In this document: positions 41,994-52,300 of the stretch, piece by piece | Layout: each line of letters opens with the position of its first letter | Position numbering within the stretch: position 1 is the stretch's first letter | Source of the DNA: Acholeplasma oculi | GTDB lineage: Bacteria; Bacillota_I; Bacilli_A; Acholeplasmatales; Acholeplasmataceae | Direction of reading: 5' to 3' | NCBI RefSeq assembly: GCF_900166985.1 | Contig: NZ_FUZK01000001.1 | Coordinates: forward strand, 603,288-667,287 | Length of the DNA: 64,000 bases | Notes under the pieces: generated by a model | Seen by the model: only the letters and a program-made list of their open reading frames with translations | Databases searched by the model: none | What the model was told of the DNA's origin: nothing | Made by a program: the position numbers and the translations under genes

Positions 41994-44909
41994 TCAGTCT
42001 AATCCGAATTCGCGACGTTTCTTCGCAATTTCTTCATTGATCATTTGAACATAGTCATAGATAGTTTCTCTTGGATTTGCAGCCTCATTTAAAACAAGTC
42101 TAAATGCATTGTCTAAATGACGTCCCGTCATATATCCACCAGGTACTTCTGGAATACCACGTACCCATTCCCATTGTTCTTTTAATTTAGATAATTCATC
42201 AATTGTCCAAGGTAATTGTTCCATTGCTTCAATATTAGCGGTTGGATAACGTGCAGCAGCACCTAAAATACCTTCCATTTCTCTACCAAAACGTACTTGT
42301 GTTTCAGTGGATGTCCACCATTTTAAGAATTCCCATGATTCCTCTTTTTTATCGGATTGATTTAAAATAATCGCTCCAGTACCAGAGGATACTGTTTCTC
42401 TTCTAATTTGTGTAACACCAAATTCATCTTCATATTCTGTTCCAGGTACAGCGATAAAATTCCATTTACCCCTAATTTCAGGAGCGAATACACTTAATGT
42501 ATTATACGTATTGTAATAGGTAATACCAATTGGCATTTGTCCACTTCTAAATCTGTTGTTGAAGTTTGCTTCTACTGGGAATGAGTAATTTGTATAGAAA
42601 CTACTCCACTGTTCAAAGACTTGTGGTCCTAATCCTGAATTAAATCCAGATTCTTTATCATCATTGATATAGAATTGTCCATCATTTTGATAGAACATTG
42701 TTGAGAATACCGGGTTTGCAGGTAATGTAACAGCTGCACCTTGAGTTAATGGTACCGGTAAATAAAACTCTAAATTATATTTTTGTAGTGATGGAATCAT
42801 TTCAATCACTTCTCTCCAAGTATTTGGAGGAGTTAATTCAAATTCTTCAAAAATATCTGTTCGGTAGAACATCATTAAGAATACTTGTTGTTCAGGTAAT
42901 CCATAATATTCACCTTGATATTGATAAGGTACAAAAGCACTGTCCATAAATCTTGATTTAATTTCATCAAAATCATCAAATGAAGATAATGGATATGTTG
43001 CATTTCTCATTGCATAATTAACAGGTGTTGAATCGGCTTGTCCAAGCGCAACATCTGGTCCTTTACCTGATAGTGTTGCAGGTAGTAAGGATGCCGCAGA
43101 AACAAGTTTTAAGTCTACTTGAATCTTACTTTGAGGAGCAAATGATTCATCGATTAATTTTCTTAGAATATTAACTTGGTCTTGACCAACAGATAACCAT
43201 ACTTCAATGGTTTCATTCACTTCACCCGTATCTCTACGACCCACAGATGAATAGTCTGTGTAGAAAGTTGCTAAGAATGCTCTAAATCCATACCATAAGC
43301 CTTCGAAGAAATGTGCTTTATATTCAGGAAGTGTTGCATCTGGGTTATGTAAGATAAAGTAGTCAATTTCAAGTGGTTGACTTGATAATAGAATCACAAG
43401 TGTTCCAAGTGATGAAATATTTGAAACATACGTTGATAAATTATTTTGAATTTCTCTAGGTGTTCTTAAGAAGTCATTTAATTGGAAAATAACCGTATCT
43501 AAGATACCTGTTTTTTCACTTCTACTTCCTGATACATCAATTAAGGATTGTCTAATTGCTTCTAATAATCCTAATTCTTCTGTAAATCTACCTAAAAGAT
43601 TTGGAATTCTGTTGACCAATTCATAATCTCTAAATGGGTCAGGGCTTGGTCCTGTATAAATTAAAATTTCACGGTAGATCTTATTTAAATTATTAATAAC
43701 ATCTTGTAAATCTGAAATTAATTGACCATATACACCTAAGGATACTTCCATAGATAATTCATGAGTTCCTGCTTCTAAATAGAATAAGAACGCCTCATCG
43801 TTAGTACCTAAGGTTTGCATTCTCCAGTCATTAACATAAGTGAATGCGTAGTTTTGCATTTCTTTAAATGGCATTTCTCCATCAATATAAATATCACGAT
43901 AAACAACCATACCATTTGCTAATCTTTGTTTAACGCGCATACTAATTTCATATAAACCGGATGTTGGAACTTCAAACTCCCAAGTAATTTTATCCCCTGC
44001 AATACCCCAGTTTGTACCACCAATACTATTAAGTTTAATAAGTGTTGGGTCTGATGGCATTGTTTTAGCAGATGTTCTATCGTTTAATGGATAAAGTGTT
44101 GGTGAAGTTGTACGAACAGCATCTTCAGCTTGTATAAATTGAATCGGTTGGTTAGCTAATTGATAATTTTCAGATTGATAAAAAGACTTCATTTCTTCGT
44201 AAGTCTTTAATGTTGAAATAGATTCAACAACAATAGATTCAATTAAGAGAGGTTCCCTTAATGATTCAATTGTAATCTCATTTTCTCCCGCTTCTAAATA
44301 AAAATTAAAAGGCTCGTTGATATATCCTAGTGCATCTTTTAAATAGGTATTTGTCCAAATAGGTTTTTCTATTTGGCTTGGACGAATGTCATTACCTAAA
44401 TAATCTTGATAAATGACTTCTTCACTTCCATAATATCTATGTAAAACTACACGCTCAGCAGCATCAAAAGGTACCTCTCCATTAATATATATACGTCTTT
44501 CAATTGCTGAACTCTTACCTGGATAAGCATAATAATTTAATTTAACTCTATAAAATCCTTCAGATTCAATATCAACAGGTAAAACCACTTTACCTGTTTC
44601 AAAGGTTAGAAGTGATTGATCTACATTTTGATAATCGTTTAAGATTTCATAATCTCCTTCAATATGAGAAAAATCTGTAGCATAAACAGTGATTTCTTTA
44701 TTTTGTGGAAATTGTTGCGGTTTTGATTCTACGTAGTTTTTGTAATTTTTGACATAGGATTCATCACTTGCTTCTCTGGATTGTTCAACGGTAATATTTT
44801 GGTTATATTTTAAAGTATCCTTGTCAAAAGCTATTGTTAGTGCATCTGTGACTACAAAACCTATGAAAACTATGCAGACGACTAAAATGATTATATGTAT
44901 CTTTTTCAA
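41994..44909 (-). CDS. Giant solute-binding protein with N-terminal carbohydrate-binding-like modules
   Basis: This 971-residue protein has an N-terminal hydrophobic signal or anchor without a lipobox Cys. Two similar beta-sandwich modules at about 40-230 and 255-400 share a YINGEVPF / YIDGEMPF motif and resemble carbohydrate-binding modules. After a helical linker (400-480), residues about 540-960 form a CUT1 binding-protein fold (KGPDVALGQADS; YYGLPEQQVFLMMFYRTDIF; WEFLKWWTS). The start is TTG 44907-44909, chosen because GAGGTG lies 5 bp upstream. It probably captures polymeric or long oligomeric glycans for the permeases directly downstream. Confidence 0.85.
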   Translation of the reverse strand: MKKIHIIILVVCIVFIGFVVTDALTIAFDKDTLKYNQNITVEQSREASDESYVKNYKNYVESKPQQFPQNKEITVYATDFSHIEGDYEILNDYQNVDQSLLTFETGKVVLPVDIESEGFYRVKLNYYAYPGKSSAIERRIYINGEVPFDAAERVVLHRYYGSEEVIYQDYLGNDIRPSQIEKPIWTNTYLKDALGYINEPFNFYLEAGENEITIESLREPLLIESIVVESISTLKTYEEMKSFYQSENYQLANQPIQFIQAEDAVRTTSPTLYPLNDRTSAKTMPSDPTLIKLNSIGGTNWGIAGDKITWEFEVPTSGLYEISMRVKQRLANGMVVYRDIYIDGEMPFKEMQNYAFTYVNDWRMQTLGTNDEAFLFYLEAGTHELSMEVSLGVYGQLISDLQDVINNLNKIYREILIYTGPSPDPFRDYELVNRIPNLLGRFTEELGLLEAIRQSLIDVSGSRSEKTGILDTVIFQLNDFLRTPREIQNNLSTYVSNISSLGTLVILLSSQPLEIDYFILHNPDATLPEYKAHFFEGLWYGFRAFLATFYTDYSSVGRRDTGEVNETIEVWLSVGQDQVNILRKLIDESFAPQSKIQVDLKLVSAASLLPATLSGKGPDVALGQADSTPVNYAMRNATYPLSSFDDFDEIKSRFMDSAFVPYQYQGEYYGLPEQQVFLMMFYRTDIFEEFELTPPNTWREVIEMIPSLQKYNLEFYLPVPLTQGAAVTLPANPVFSTMFYQNDGQFYINDDKESGFNSGLGPQVFEQWSSFYTNYSFPVEANFNNRFRSGQMPIGITYYNTYNTLSVFAPEIRGKWNFIAVPGTEYEDEFGVTQIRRETVSSGTGAIILNQSDKKEESWEFLKWWTSTETQVRFGREMEGILGAAARYPTANIEAMEQLPWTIDELSKLKEQWEWVRGIPEVPGGYMTGRHLDNAFRLVLNEAANPRETIYDYVQMINEEIAKKRREFGLD

Positions 44910-44930
44910 TGTTTCACCTCAATGAAAATG

Positions 44931-44977
44931 GTATTACCTTCCTTAAGTCATAAGATAAAAACTTAAGGAAGGCATAC
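44931..44977 (-). promoter_or_regulatory. Intercistronic stem-loop after binding-protein gene
   Basis: CCTTCCTTAAGT (44937-44948) and ACTTAAGGAAGG (44961-44972) form a perfect 12-bp stem with a 12-nt loop, extended by GTAT/ATAC pairing outside. No U-tract follows on the minus strand. It lies between two binding-protein genes of the same operon and parallels the hairpin at 807-843. It probably stabilises or attenuates the mRNA. Confidence 0.65.
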
Positions 44978-44990
44978 CAAGTTCTATTTT

Positions 44991-46571
44991 CTATACACCG
45001 CTTAAGTATTCTTCGAGCGCTGTTTCATATGCTGGTCTAATTCTGTCCATTTCTGTTCTAGCTGTACCTGTTCTAATACCGACATTAATTGCCGCGGTCC
45101 AACCATTTGCACCGTATCTTGAGATACCTAATGCATTAATTAAATCGAGTGTTGTCTTATCAAAGATGCTTAGATAAGCTTCAATGGATGCTTCATCATT
45201 AAATCTTTGAATTAATGTAACTTCAAATTCATCTCTGAATTCTTCATCTGTTTTCCACATTTGAATTTCATTCCATACTTGGAATGCTAATTCTTCTTTA
45301 GCAGCACTTAAACCACTTGCTAAATTGAATACTGCAACACCACTAATTGGTGATACATATTCACCAGTATATGTGTTAGAAACTGGGAATGGTACAAATC
45401 CTAAATTGAATGCTAAGTTCTTCCATCTGTTTTCAGCATTTAAGAACCAGAAGCTTCCTGGATGCATTAAAACTTTACCTGCTTGCCATTGTGCTGAACC
45501 TGCATCATAAGTAGGTGTTGCCTCAAATAGTCCTGAGTTATAAAGATTTGTAATGAAATCATATGTTTGTAAAGCTGGATTTTGATGGAATGCTACACGT
45601 CCAGATTGTGCATTAATGAGTGCACCACCATTTAAAGGAACCATGTTTTCAGCATAAACGCCTACAATACCACCTAAAACTGAATAATCATCACCTAAAC
45701 TTGGTAATGCAGCATTTGCTGCTTGAGTCCATGCTTGGAAATCATTCCAAGTCCATGTACCTGCATTAAATAATTCAGATGGGTTGTCAATTCCTAATGC
45801 TTCTACTACATCTGCGTTATAGTATAATCCAACATCAACAGTTGGTTTATTCACTGAGAATGCATAGAATTTATCGTTATATGTTCCAAGTTCTCTAGCC
45901 GGAATACTGATATTTGATCCATGAGTTGACATATATTTATCAACAGGAACAATCGCATTACCCTTAGCTAATTGTTGTGTCCAGTCTGATGTTGTCCAGT
46001 AAATATCTGCAAGTGGTGAACCGGATACAGATGCCTGAATGATTGCATTGACTCTATCTGGTCCCCAAGGTGCGTTTGCTGGATATGCTTTATAAACAAC
46101 TTTTACATTTAAGCGACCTTCAACTTCACGTTGTTTGTTTTGTCTTGCTTGTTGTTCTCTTCCAGAATATGCTGGGTCAAATGGGTCAATTTCATAAGGT
46201 GCACCATGCATAATAACGATTTCTGTTGGAGGTGTTGTATGGTTTGGAGTTACAGTAACTGTACGTGTTGCAGTAACTGTTTTACCGTCTGAACCGACAA
46301 CAGCGTATTTAACTGTGTAAGTTCCTGCTGTATTTGTTAATACTGTATTTTCTGTAACATCAATACGAGATGTGATATCACCATCTACGGTATCTGTTGC
46401 AGTAACACCTGCTAATGGATCAAATGTATCACCCACATTAATTGTGACTGGTCCTACATTTGAGATTGTCGCAGTTGCATCGTCATTAACTGGTGGTGTA
46501 TCTGCAGGTCCACAAGCAACTAATGTAAATATTAGAGCAAGTAGCACTGTGATGCTAAATATTTTTTTCAT
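44991..46571 (-). CDS. Solute-binding lipoprotein with N-terminal DUF5011-like Ig domain
   Basis: In this 526-residue protein the lipoprotein signal (MKKIFSITVLLALIFTLVAC) is followed at about 32-108 by an Ig-like DUF5011 module (TINVGDTFDPLAGVTATDTV; GTYTVKYAVVGSDGKTV) and then a CUT1 substrate-binding fold (about 115-526; NVKVVYKAYPANAPWG, WTWNDFQAWTQAANAA). The Ig module may act as a stalk from the membrane. It is the first gene of the 21.6-kb operon. A second, very different binding protein follows it, so the operon carries two receptors. Confidence 0.88.
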   Translation of the reverse strand: MKKIFSITVLLALIFTLVACGPADTPPVNDDATATISNVGPVTINVGDTFDPLAGVTATDTVDGDITSRIDVTENTVLTNTAGTYTVKYAVVGSDGKTVTATRTVTVTPNHTTPPTEIVIMHGAPYEIDPFDPAYSGREQQARQNKQREVEGRLNVKVVYKAYPANAPWGPDRVNAIIQASVSGSPLADIYWTTSDWTQQLAKGNAIVPVDKYMSTHGSNISIPARELGTYNDKFYAFSVNKPTVDVGLYYNADVVEALGIDNPSELFNAGTWTWNDFQAWTQAANAALPSLGDDYSVLGGIVGVYAENMVPLNGGALINAQSGRVAFHQNPALQTYDFITNLYNSGLFEATPTYDAGSAQWQAGKVLMHPGSFWFLNAENRWKNLAFNLGFVPFPVSNTYTGEYVSPISGVAVFNLASGLSAAKEELAFQVWNEIQMWKTDEEFRDEFEVTLIQRFNDEASIEAYLSIFDKTTLDLINALGISRYGANGWTAAINVGIRTGTARTEMDRIRPAYETALEEYLSGV

Positions 46572-46615
46572 ATTTATACCTCTTAGTTTATTTTTTTATA
46601 CGATATTTCAAGTTA

Positions 46616-46638
46616 ATTATACTATATACGTAGTATAT
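46616..46638 (-). promoter_or_regulatory. Probable promoter/operator of the 21.6-kb operon
   Basis: On the minus strand TATAAT (46621-46616) precedes the leader of the first binding-protein gene. An inverted repeat, ATATAC GTA GTATAT (46624-46638), sits immediately upstream in the spacer, where a repressor could bind. No convincing -35 hexamer is seen. Confidence 0.45.
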
Positions 46639-46691
46639 TTATTTTAATTACCTCGGAAATACCCCTAATTTTTCATATTATTAAAATCTTT

Positions 46692-46705
46692 TTCAAACGC
46701 TTACA
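46692..46705 (-). promoter_or_regulatory. cre-like site upstream of the 21.6-kb operon
   Basis: On the minus strand TGTAAGCGTTTGAA matches 12 of 14 cre positions and shares the core TGTAAGCGTTT with the site at 20799-20812. It lies about 75 bp upstream of the proposed -10 box. Confidence 0.4.
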
Positions 46706-46724
46706 ATAAATCCCATAATGATAG

Positions 46725-46756
46725 AAAAAGCCCAATTTATTTGAACTGGGCTTTTC
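46725..46756 (-). terminator. Terminator of the 803-residue surface protein gene
   Basis: AAAAGCCCA pairs perfectly with TGGGCTTTT, 17 bp after the stop. On the minus strand it ends in CTTTTTCTAT. It separates this gene from the transport operon downstream. Confidence 0.85.
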
Positions 46757-46772
46757 CGTTTAATCTACTTTC

Positions 46773-49184
46773 TTATTTTTTCTTTAAGAAGAATAGTAAT
46801 GCTGCACCACCGAATGATAACAATGCTGCACCGAGTGACATAAGAACTGCAGTTAGAACGTTAACGCCAGGTTCTTGATTCTTTAAAGCTTCTTCGATAG
46901 CTGCTTCAATTGCTGCATCAACTTCATCTGGAGTAATTACATCCACAGGAATTTGTTGTTCAACTTCGTCAACTTTTTCATCCACTTTTTGATCTACTTC
47001 TTCTTGAGTAGGTTTTGCAGGTTTAACTGTAACTGTAAATGATGCATCAGATGAGTTACCAGCGCGGTCATCAACAGATACAACAACATTATATGTACCA
47101 GGAGTTAATTTACCATCAGTTAATGTCATACCACCATTAGCAGAAACATAGATACTTAATTGTGCTTGATTGTCAAAGTTATCAAATGCAACAACGTTTG
47201 CTAAGATAGCAGCGTTTACACTTGTAAATTTGTCAGCATCTACTGCGTAGTTTTTATCTACTACAAATAGACTTGGAGCTGTCTTATCATCAACTGTTAA
47301 TGTATAAGATGCTTGAGTTACAAGATCTGTTTCGAAATCTTCAGTACCCATTACAAATGAAATTGGGTGACCAAATGCTAAGTTTCTTAAACCAGCTGTA
47401 TTTGTTGAACCGTGCATACCAACCACGAATTCACCTTCAGCTAATGTAAGACCTGTTCTCCAAGCATCAAATTGAGCTTGATCTTTAACTACAACACCAG
47501 TTGAAGTCATATGGTTCCAGTTATATCTGTCAAACCATTCTTTTAATGTACCATCAGCAGCTGCAACTAAGAACACTGAACCATAACCAGAACCAACTGT
47601 GTTAAATTTAGTTGCATCTGTGAATACTGCAAAACGTCCATAGTTTAATACGCTTACGTTTGTAACAGTATTAACTTTAGTCATATCGATATCATAAGTT
47701 GTTGTACCGATTGTTAATTCAGTAGGAATACCTGCGATAAAAACGTTATAAGTAAATTCTAAGTCGATTTCATATGTTCCAGGTTTTGGAGAATAATAAT
47801 TGAAACCTTGAGGAACTGTAATTTCGATTGTGTTTGTTAAATCAACACCATAACCGTTATTAGCAGTGATTGCTCCTAATAAGTCTACATAAACACCTTC
47901 TTCAACGAATCTGTCAGCAACACCTTCAAATCTTGGAGGCAACACACCAACAGCGATATCTACATTGATTTCAGTAGTTTTTCCATCAGGATGACTTGCA
48001 GAATATACTGCTTTATAACCTGCTCCAAATACACTTGAATCCACTACAGATAAAGCTTTATCTGGAGTATATGTATCTGTTTCGGAGTCATAAGCAAAGT
48101 TAATTGTTTCAAGTAATACATCATCTTGGAAAATCTCAACTTTATAACTTAATTTCTTAGTTTGGTTAATGATTAAACCAGTTGTATCATCAAACATATC
48201 AATCCAAGAAACAGAAACAGTATTTGCTAAATCAAATCCTTCTTCTTGGAATTCAACGATCATTTGAACACCAGCTGAAGCGCCATCATCATCAAGTGCT
48301 GTTAAACCAGCAAATTCAGGTTTTGGAGCATCATATTCAACTAACATAGCTTCTTCATTACCTTCTGCAATTGCATAAGGGAATTGTTTAATCCAGTCTG
48401 TTGAAGAGTAAGCACCACGGTCGTTTGTACCAAATGATACTACAGTCCAACCAGCAGGAATTACAACGTGGTTAGGTGTGTAATCCAATAATAGAGATTG
48501 TTCATTTTCAGGTAAAGCAGATAGGTCTGGGTTTCTCCAAGTTAAGTAACCAAGAGGTTCCATAACATAACCATCAGTATCTGAATCATCACGAATAATT
48601 CTAATCTGAGTTAAACGTGTGTTTGGTGTTTCAGTTGCAGGAGTTTCAGCTGCATCAAAAGCATCAATTTCAGCTTCAGTAGCAAATCTCCAGTCTGCAT
48701 TATCTGTTACGTCAGCACCGTCATTATGGATATAGTAAGTAAAGATGTGGTCTTCAAACATTTGTAGAATTCCATCTTCATCAAAATATGAGTATAAGCG
48801 GTGAACAACTGAAGTGATATCTGTACGAGCAGATGCTGTTGTTAATTCAACATCAGAATCTCCATCGTTTATTGTCATTACAGCAAATGCGTTCCATGAT
48901 ACAGCACCATACTCTGTAGGTTGGAAAACACCATCCGCATTCGCATCTGTAAATAGATTTGCGAAACGTGCACCACCTCTAACGATATTATATCTGCGTC
49001 CTAAGTATGTTACGTCCCAATTAGAATCACCCACTAAAGTGAATGGTGTTGAAGGTCCGTATAAAGCATTTGGATCATCATATGGATAGATGTCAACAAT
49101 TTCGCCTTCTTCAGCAGCGTAAGCAGGTGCTACAAGCACAAGTGCTGCGAATAACAACAATAATAATGTTGTAATTTTTTTCAT
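46773..49184 (-). CDS. Large surface protein, C-terminal membrane anchor, unknown function
   Basis: This 803-residue protein has a cleavable signal peptide (ending near APAYA) and mostly acidic beta-rich sequence. An Ig/DUF5011-like module lies near 655-735 (GTYNVVVSVDDRAGNSSDAS), followed by an acidic helical stretch (about 737-775, EEVDQKVDEKVDEVEQQI). A final membrane helix with a KKK tail follows; there is no LPXTG. I recognise no catalytic domain. A near-consensus promoter overlapped by a perfect cre and a good ribosome site suggest high, glucose-repressed expression, as for a major surface or binding protein. It is a single-gene unit between the secreted amidase and the transporter operon. 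Confidence 0.8.
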   Translation of the reverse strand: MKKITTLLLLLFAALVLVAPAYAAEEGEIVDIYPYDDPNALYGPSTPFTLVGDSNWDVTYLGRRYNIVRGGARFANLFTDANADGVFQPTEYGAVSWNAFAVMTINDGDSDVELTTASARTDITSVVHRLYSYFDEDGILQMFEDHIFTYYIHNDGADVTDNADWRFATEAEIDAFDAAETPATETPNTRLTQIRIIRDDSDTDGYVMEPLGYLTWRNPDLSALPENEQSLLLDYTPNHVVIPAGWTVVSFGTNDRGAYSSTDWIKQFPYAIAEGNEEAMLVEYDAPKPEFAGLTALDDDGASAGVQMIVEFQEEGFDLANTVSVSWIDMFDDTTGLIINQTKKLSYKVEIFQDDVLLETINFAYDSETDTYTPDKALSVVDSSVFGAGYKAVYSASHPDGKTTEINVDIAVGVLPPRFEGVADRFVEEGVYVDLLGAITANNGYGVDLTNTIEITVPQGFNYYSPKPGTYEIDLEFTYNVFIAGIPTELTIGTTTYDIDMTKVNTVTNVSVLNYGRFAVFTDATKFNTVGSGYGSVFLVAAADGTLKEWFDRYNWNHMTSTGVVVKDQAQFDAWRTGLTLAEGEFVVGMHGSTNTAGLRNLAFGHPISFVMGTEDFETDLVTQASYTLTVDDKTAPSLFVVDKNYAVDADKFTSVNAAILANVVAFDNFDNQAQLSIYVSANGGMTLTDGKLTPGTYNVVVSVDDRAGNSSDASFTVTVKPAKPTQEEVDQKVDEKVDEVEQQIPVDVITPDEVDAAIEAAIEEALKNQEPGVNVLTAVLMSLGAALLSFGGAALLFFLKKK

Positions 49185-49227
49185 TTTTTTTACTCCCTTT
49201 TTCTTTTTATTTTAAACATGTACTTCA

Positions 49228-49256
49228 ATTTTAGTCCTAAATGAAAGCGCTGTCAA
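49228..49256 (-). promoter_or_regulatory. Promoter of the 803-residue surface protein gene
   Basis: On the minus strand TTGACA (49256-49251) and TAAAAT (49233-49228) are 17 bp apart. A ribosome site (AAAGGGAG) precedes the ATG at 49184. A perfect cre overlaps the -35 box. Confidence 0.7.
49242..49255. promoter_or_regulatory. Catabolite-responsive element overlapping a -35 box
   Basis: TGAAAGCGCTGTCA matches the cre consensus TGWNANCGNTNWCA at all positions and covers the -35 hexamer, the standard position for repression by a CcpA-like protein. A second ACAGCGCT half-palindrome lies at 49281-49288, 37 bp away. Confidence 0.65.
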
Positions 49257-49330
49257 CTTTATCAACTTAATGACCAGTTTACAGCGCTATATTTTTAACT
49301 TTTGATAATTTTTTTCAGTATTTTCACAGA

Positions 49331-52300
49331 TTAACGAATGGTTCCTGGAATATATACATTAAATGTACGACTTGATTCTATACCATTTACCAATACAGTA
49401 ATTGTGTAAGATACATTGGTTGCATGATCAGGCATTTGAATGACACGTCCTGCATGATCAATAATCTCAGGATTACTGGATACAAAGCTAATCTCAGCAT
49501 CTGAAAACTCTGATGCAACTTTATATTCCACATCGGCCATTTTTTGGAATTTAGGATCCAAACCTGCAGTTAACATGGTATTTGGACAATGTTTTCCTGA
49601 GAAATGTTGATGGAATTTAATATGTTCTCTTGGTAAGTTATAACGTACTAATGCTTGCGCAGAGAACTTCGCAGTACGTTGCCAAATACGATATAAATCA
49701 TCTCCCATACCAACGTTCATTTCAATAGAAATCGCATTTCTATTACCACCACCTAAATAAGATCCTTGTCCGACAAGATTTGATCCGTCTCCTGCATGAT
49801 AAGTCACTTCATCTTCAGGAATATGTTGATACATTTCATAGTCATCAATTGTGTAATTCCAAGATACTTGTGCCCCATTTGCTATTGCTTGACCTAATAA
49901 GTAATTTGCATGTGATAATGCACTACTGGATGGGTCTGTATTGGCTGTGTCATGGACTGTAATCCAGTAGACATTATCCGGATTATAGGATGTATATGGT
50001 GCAGGGATTGCACTCTTCTTAGTACCCGGTCTTACACGGCCACCCTTATACTGGTCAGGAATCATTTTGGTTGTATTCACTTCAATTTCATCAAAATAGA
50101 ATAACGATACACTTTCATATGCACTATATTCATAAGTTAATCCATTACCAATAGCAAAGAAACGGTGGTGTTCTGTAAATGATACTTGATTTTGAGTCAG
50201 TAAATCTAATAAGTTATTTTCATCTAATGAACTATAGAAAGTTAAATAAAACTCAGATTTAACAAGTGGATCACTTTGTAGTTTTGCAGTTATAATAACT
50301 GAACCTGCTTGAAGGGAAGTTACAACACCTTCACTATCAATTGTTGCAATCGATGGATTTGATGATTCATAAATCACTGTTTGATCACTTATTGTAACTG
50401 GGAAAGGTGTAGCTTCTAATGTAATTGGGTCTCCAACAAGTAATGCGGATGTATTTGTTGATGGTACAAAATCAATACCTGGATCTGTCGTTACTTCAAT
50501 TAAAATAGATGCTTGAACACTACTTGCACGAGAACTTCTCACAGTAATTGTTGCAGAACCACTTCGTTTAGGTATCAACATGCCTGTTTGTTCAATCATT
50601 AAGACTTCACTATCATCCGTAATGAAACGGAATCTAGCATTGTTTAATTCATATGGTAAATATTCAAATTGAATCAATTGATTTTCTTTGACTTGAAGGG
50701 CATCAATTTGACTTGTAATAAAGACAAAGACCGGAATTTCTGGATCATAATCTTTTTCTAGAATAATTGCTTGTTTAGTCGCATAATTTCCAAGTAACAT
50801 ACGTTCTTCAATGTCAATAAAATCATTTAAATCTAATGTTTCACTACCCCAATAGTTTAAAGTAAAATCTACATCAGATACTACATTAGATTTAGCAGCA
50901 AACGTTTCATAATCATTAAATGCATTGAAACGAACAATGGCCTCCATATCATCTTTTAGTAATACAGTTATTGGACGAAGTGCATCCGTTACATCATTTC
51001 TTAATACATGTAATTTTGCTGTTGAATCATACGTTGAACCTTCAACATAAATTGCATCCTCAACACCATAAATAATATTCTTAGATAAGAGTTGAAGTCC
51101 TTCTTTAATATCTAAAATTGAGATTGCTTGTTTAACATTTGTAAATATATTTTCAGTGATAGTTACATGACTTGCTTGTTGGATTTTAATTGCAGCATCC
51201 ACTTCAGTATTTAAATTCTCAAAACTAGATTTTGTAATGATTAATCCACTCGCAAGATCTGTTGCTTCAATGGATCCTAATTCTGTAAATAAAATATTAT
51301 CAATCTTAATATTTTCTGCATCCACAGTTATTTTTTTAGTCCATCTAACTGCTTCTGTCATGCCAATAAATTGAATGGATGCATCATTGATTTCTATAGC
51401 TTGATCATATGTACCATCATATAATTTGACAGTTAATCCTTCACTTAAAGCATCTGCTAATGCTTCTGTATTTGCAAATAATCTTTCACCAAATTTAAAT
51501 GTGAGTCCATCAATTGTAACTTCATCACCACTACCTTTAGATGCATCAATTACAACTTCGTTGAATACTTCAATTTCATATGATGATGTAACTTCATCGT
51601 TTGTCACTGAAGTTGCAGTTACAGTAACTACACCTTCTTTAAGAAATGATAGGTTACCTTCATCATCAATTGTTGCAATATCTTGATCACTGACGCTCCA
51701 GTTTAAAAGTGGAGGTGTTATTGTTGGTAAAAGGTTCACTGTAAGTTTTCTAGACGTACCAACATTTTCCTTTGCACTACCTGATAATACAATGGATTGT
51801 ACTTGATCATATACTGTTAAAGTAATCGATTTTTTAACATTACTGTCTAAAACAGATGTAACAGTAATCGTTACTTCTCCACTAGAAACACCCGTAACCA
51901 AACCATCATTTGAAACGGTTGCAATTTGCTCATTACTTGAACTCATTTGATAAGTATCATTTGATGTAACTTCAAGTTCAATGGTTAAACCAACCCACAA
52001 AACATCATGAACTTCTGCAACATCAATTGTGACATCTTTTGTCACAGTAATGGTTACAGTTTCAAATAAATTTTCATCTGATTGACTGATAACACTTAAT
52101 TCAACTGTACCATGTAATAAGCCCGTGATTAAACCTTCATCACTAATACTTGCAACATTTGAATTTGAAAGTTCAAACACATAACCTTCTGGATCATTCG
52201 TTTCAACTTCAAGTTGGAACGTTTCACCCTCTTTGATTGATACTTCTGTATCAGATACTGTTAACGTTAAGGCAACCGCATCTGTACAAGCAGCAACAGT

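Noticed and set aside
46773-49184. Sortase LPXTG anchor at the C-terminus
   Set aside because: No LPXTG-like pentapeptide precedes the final helix; only a hydrophobic segment and KKK tail are present.
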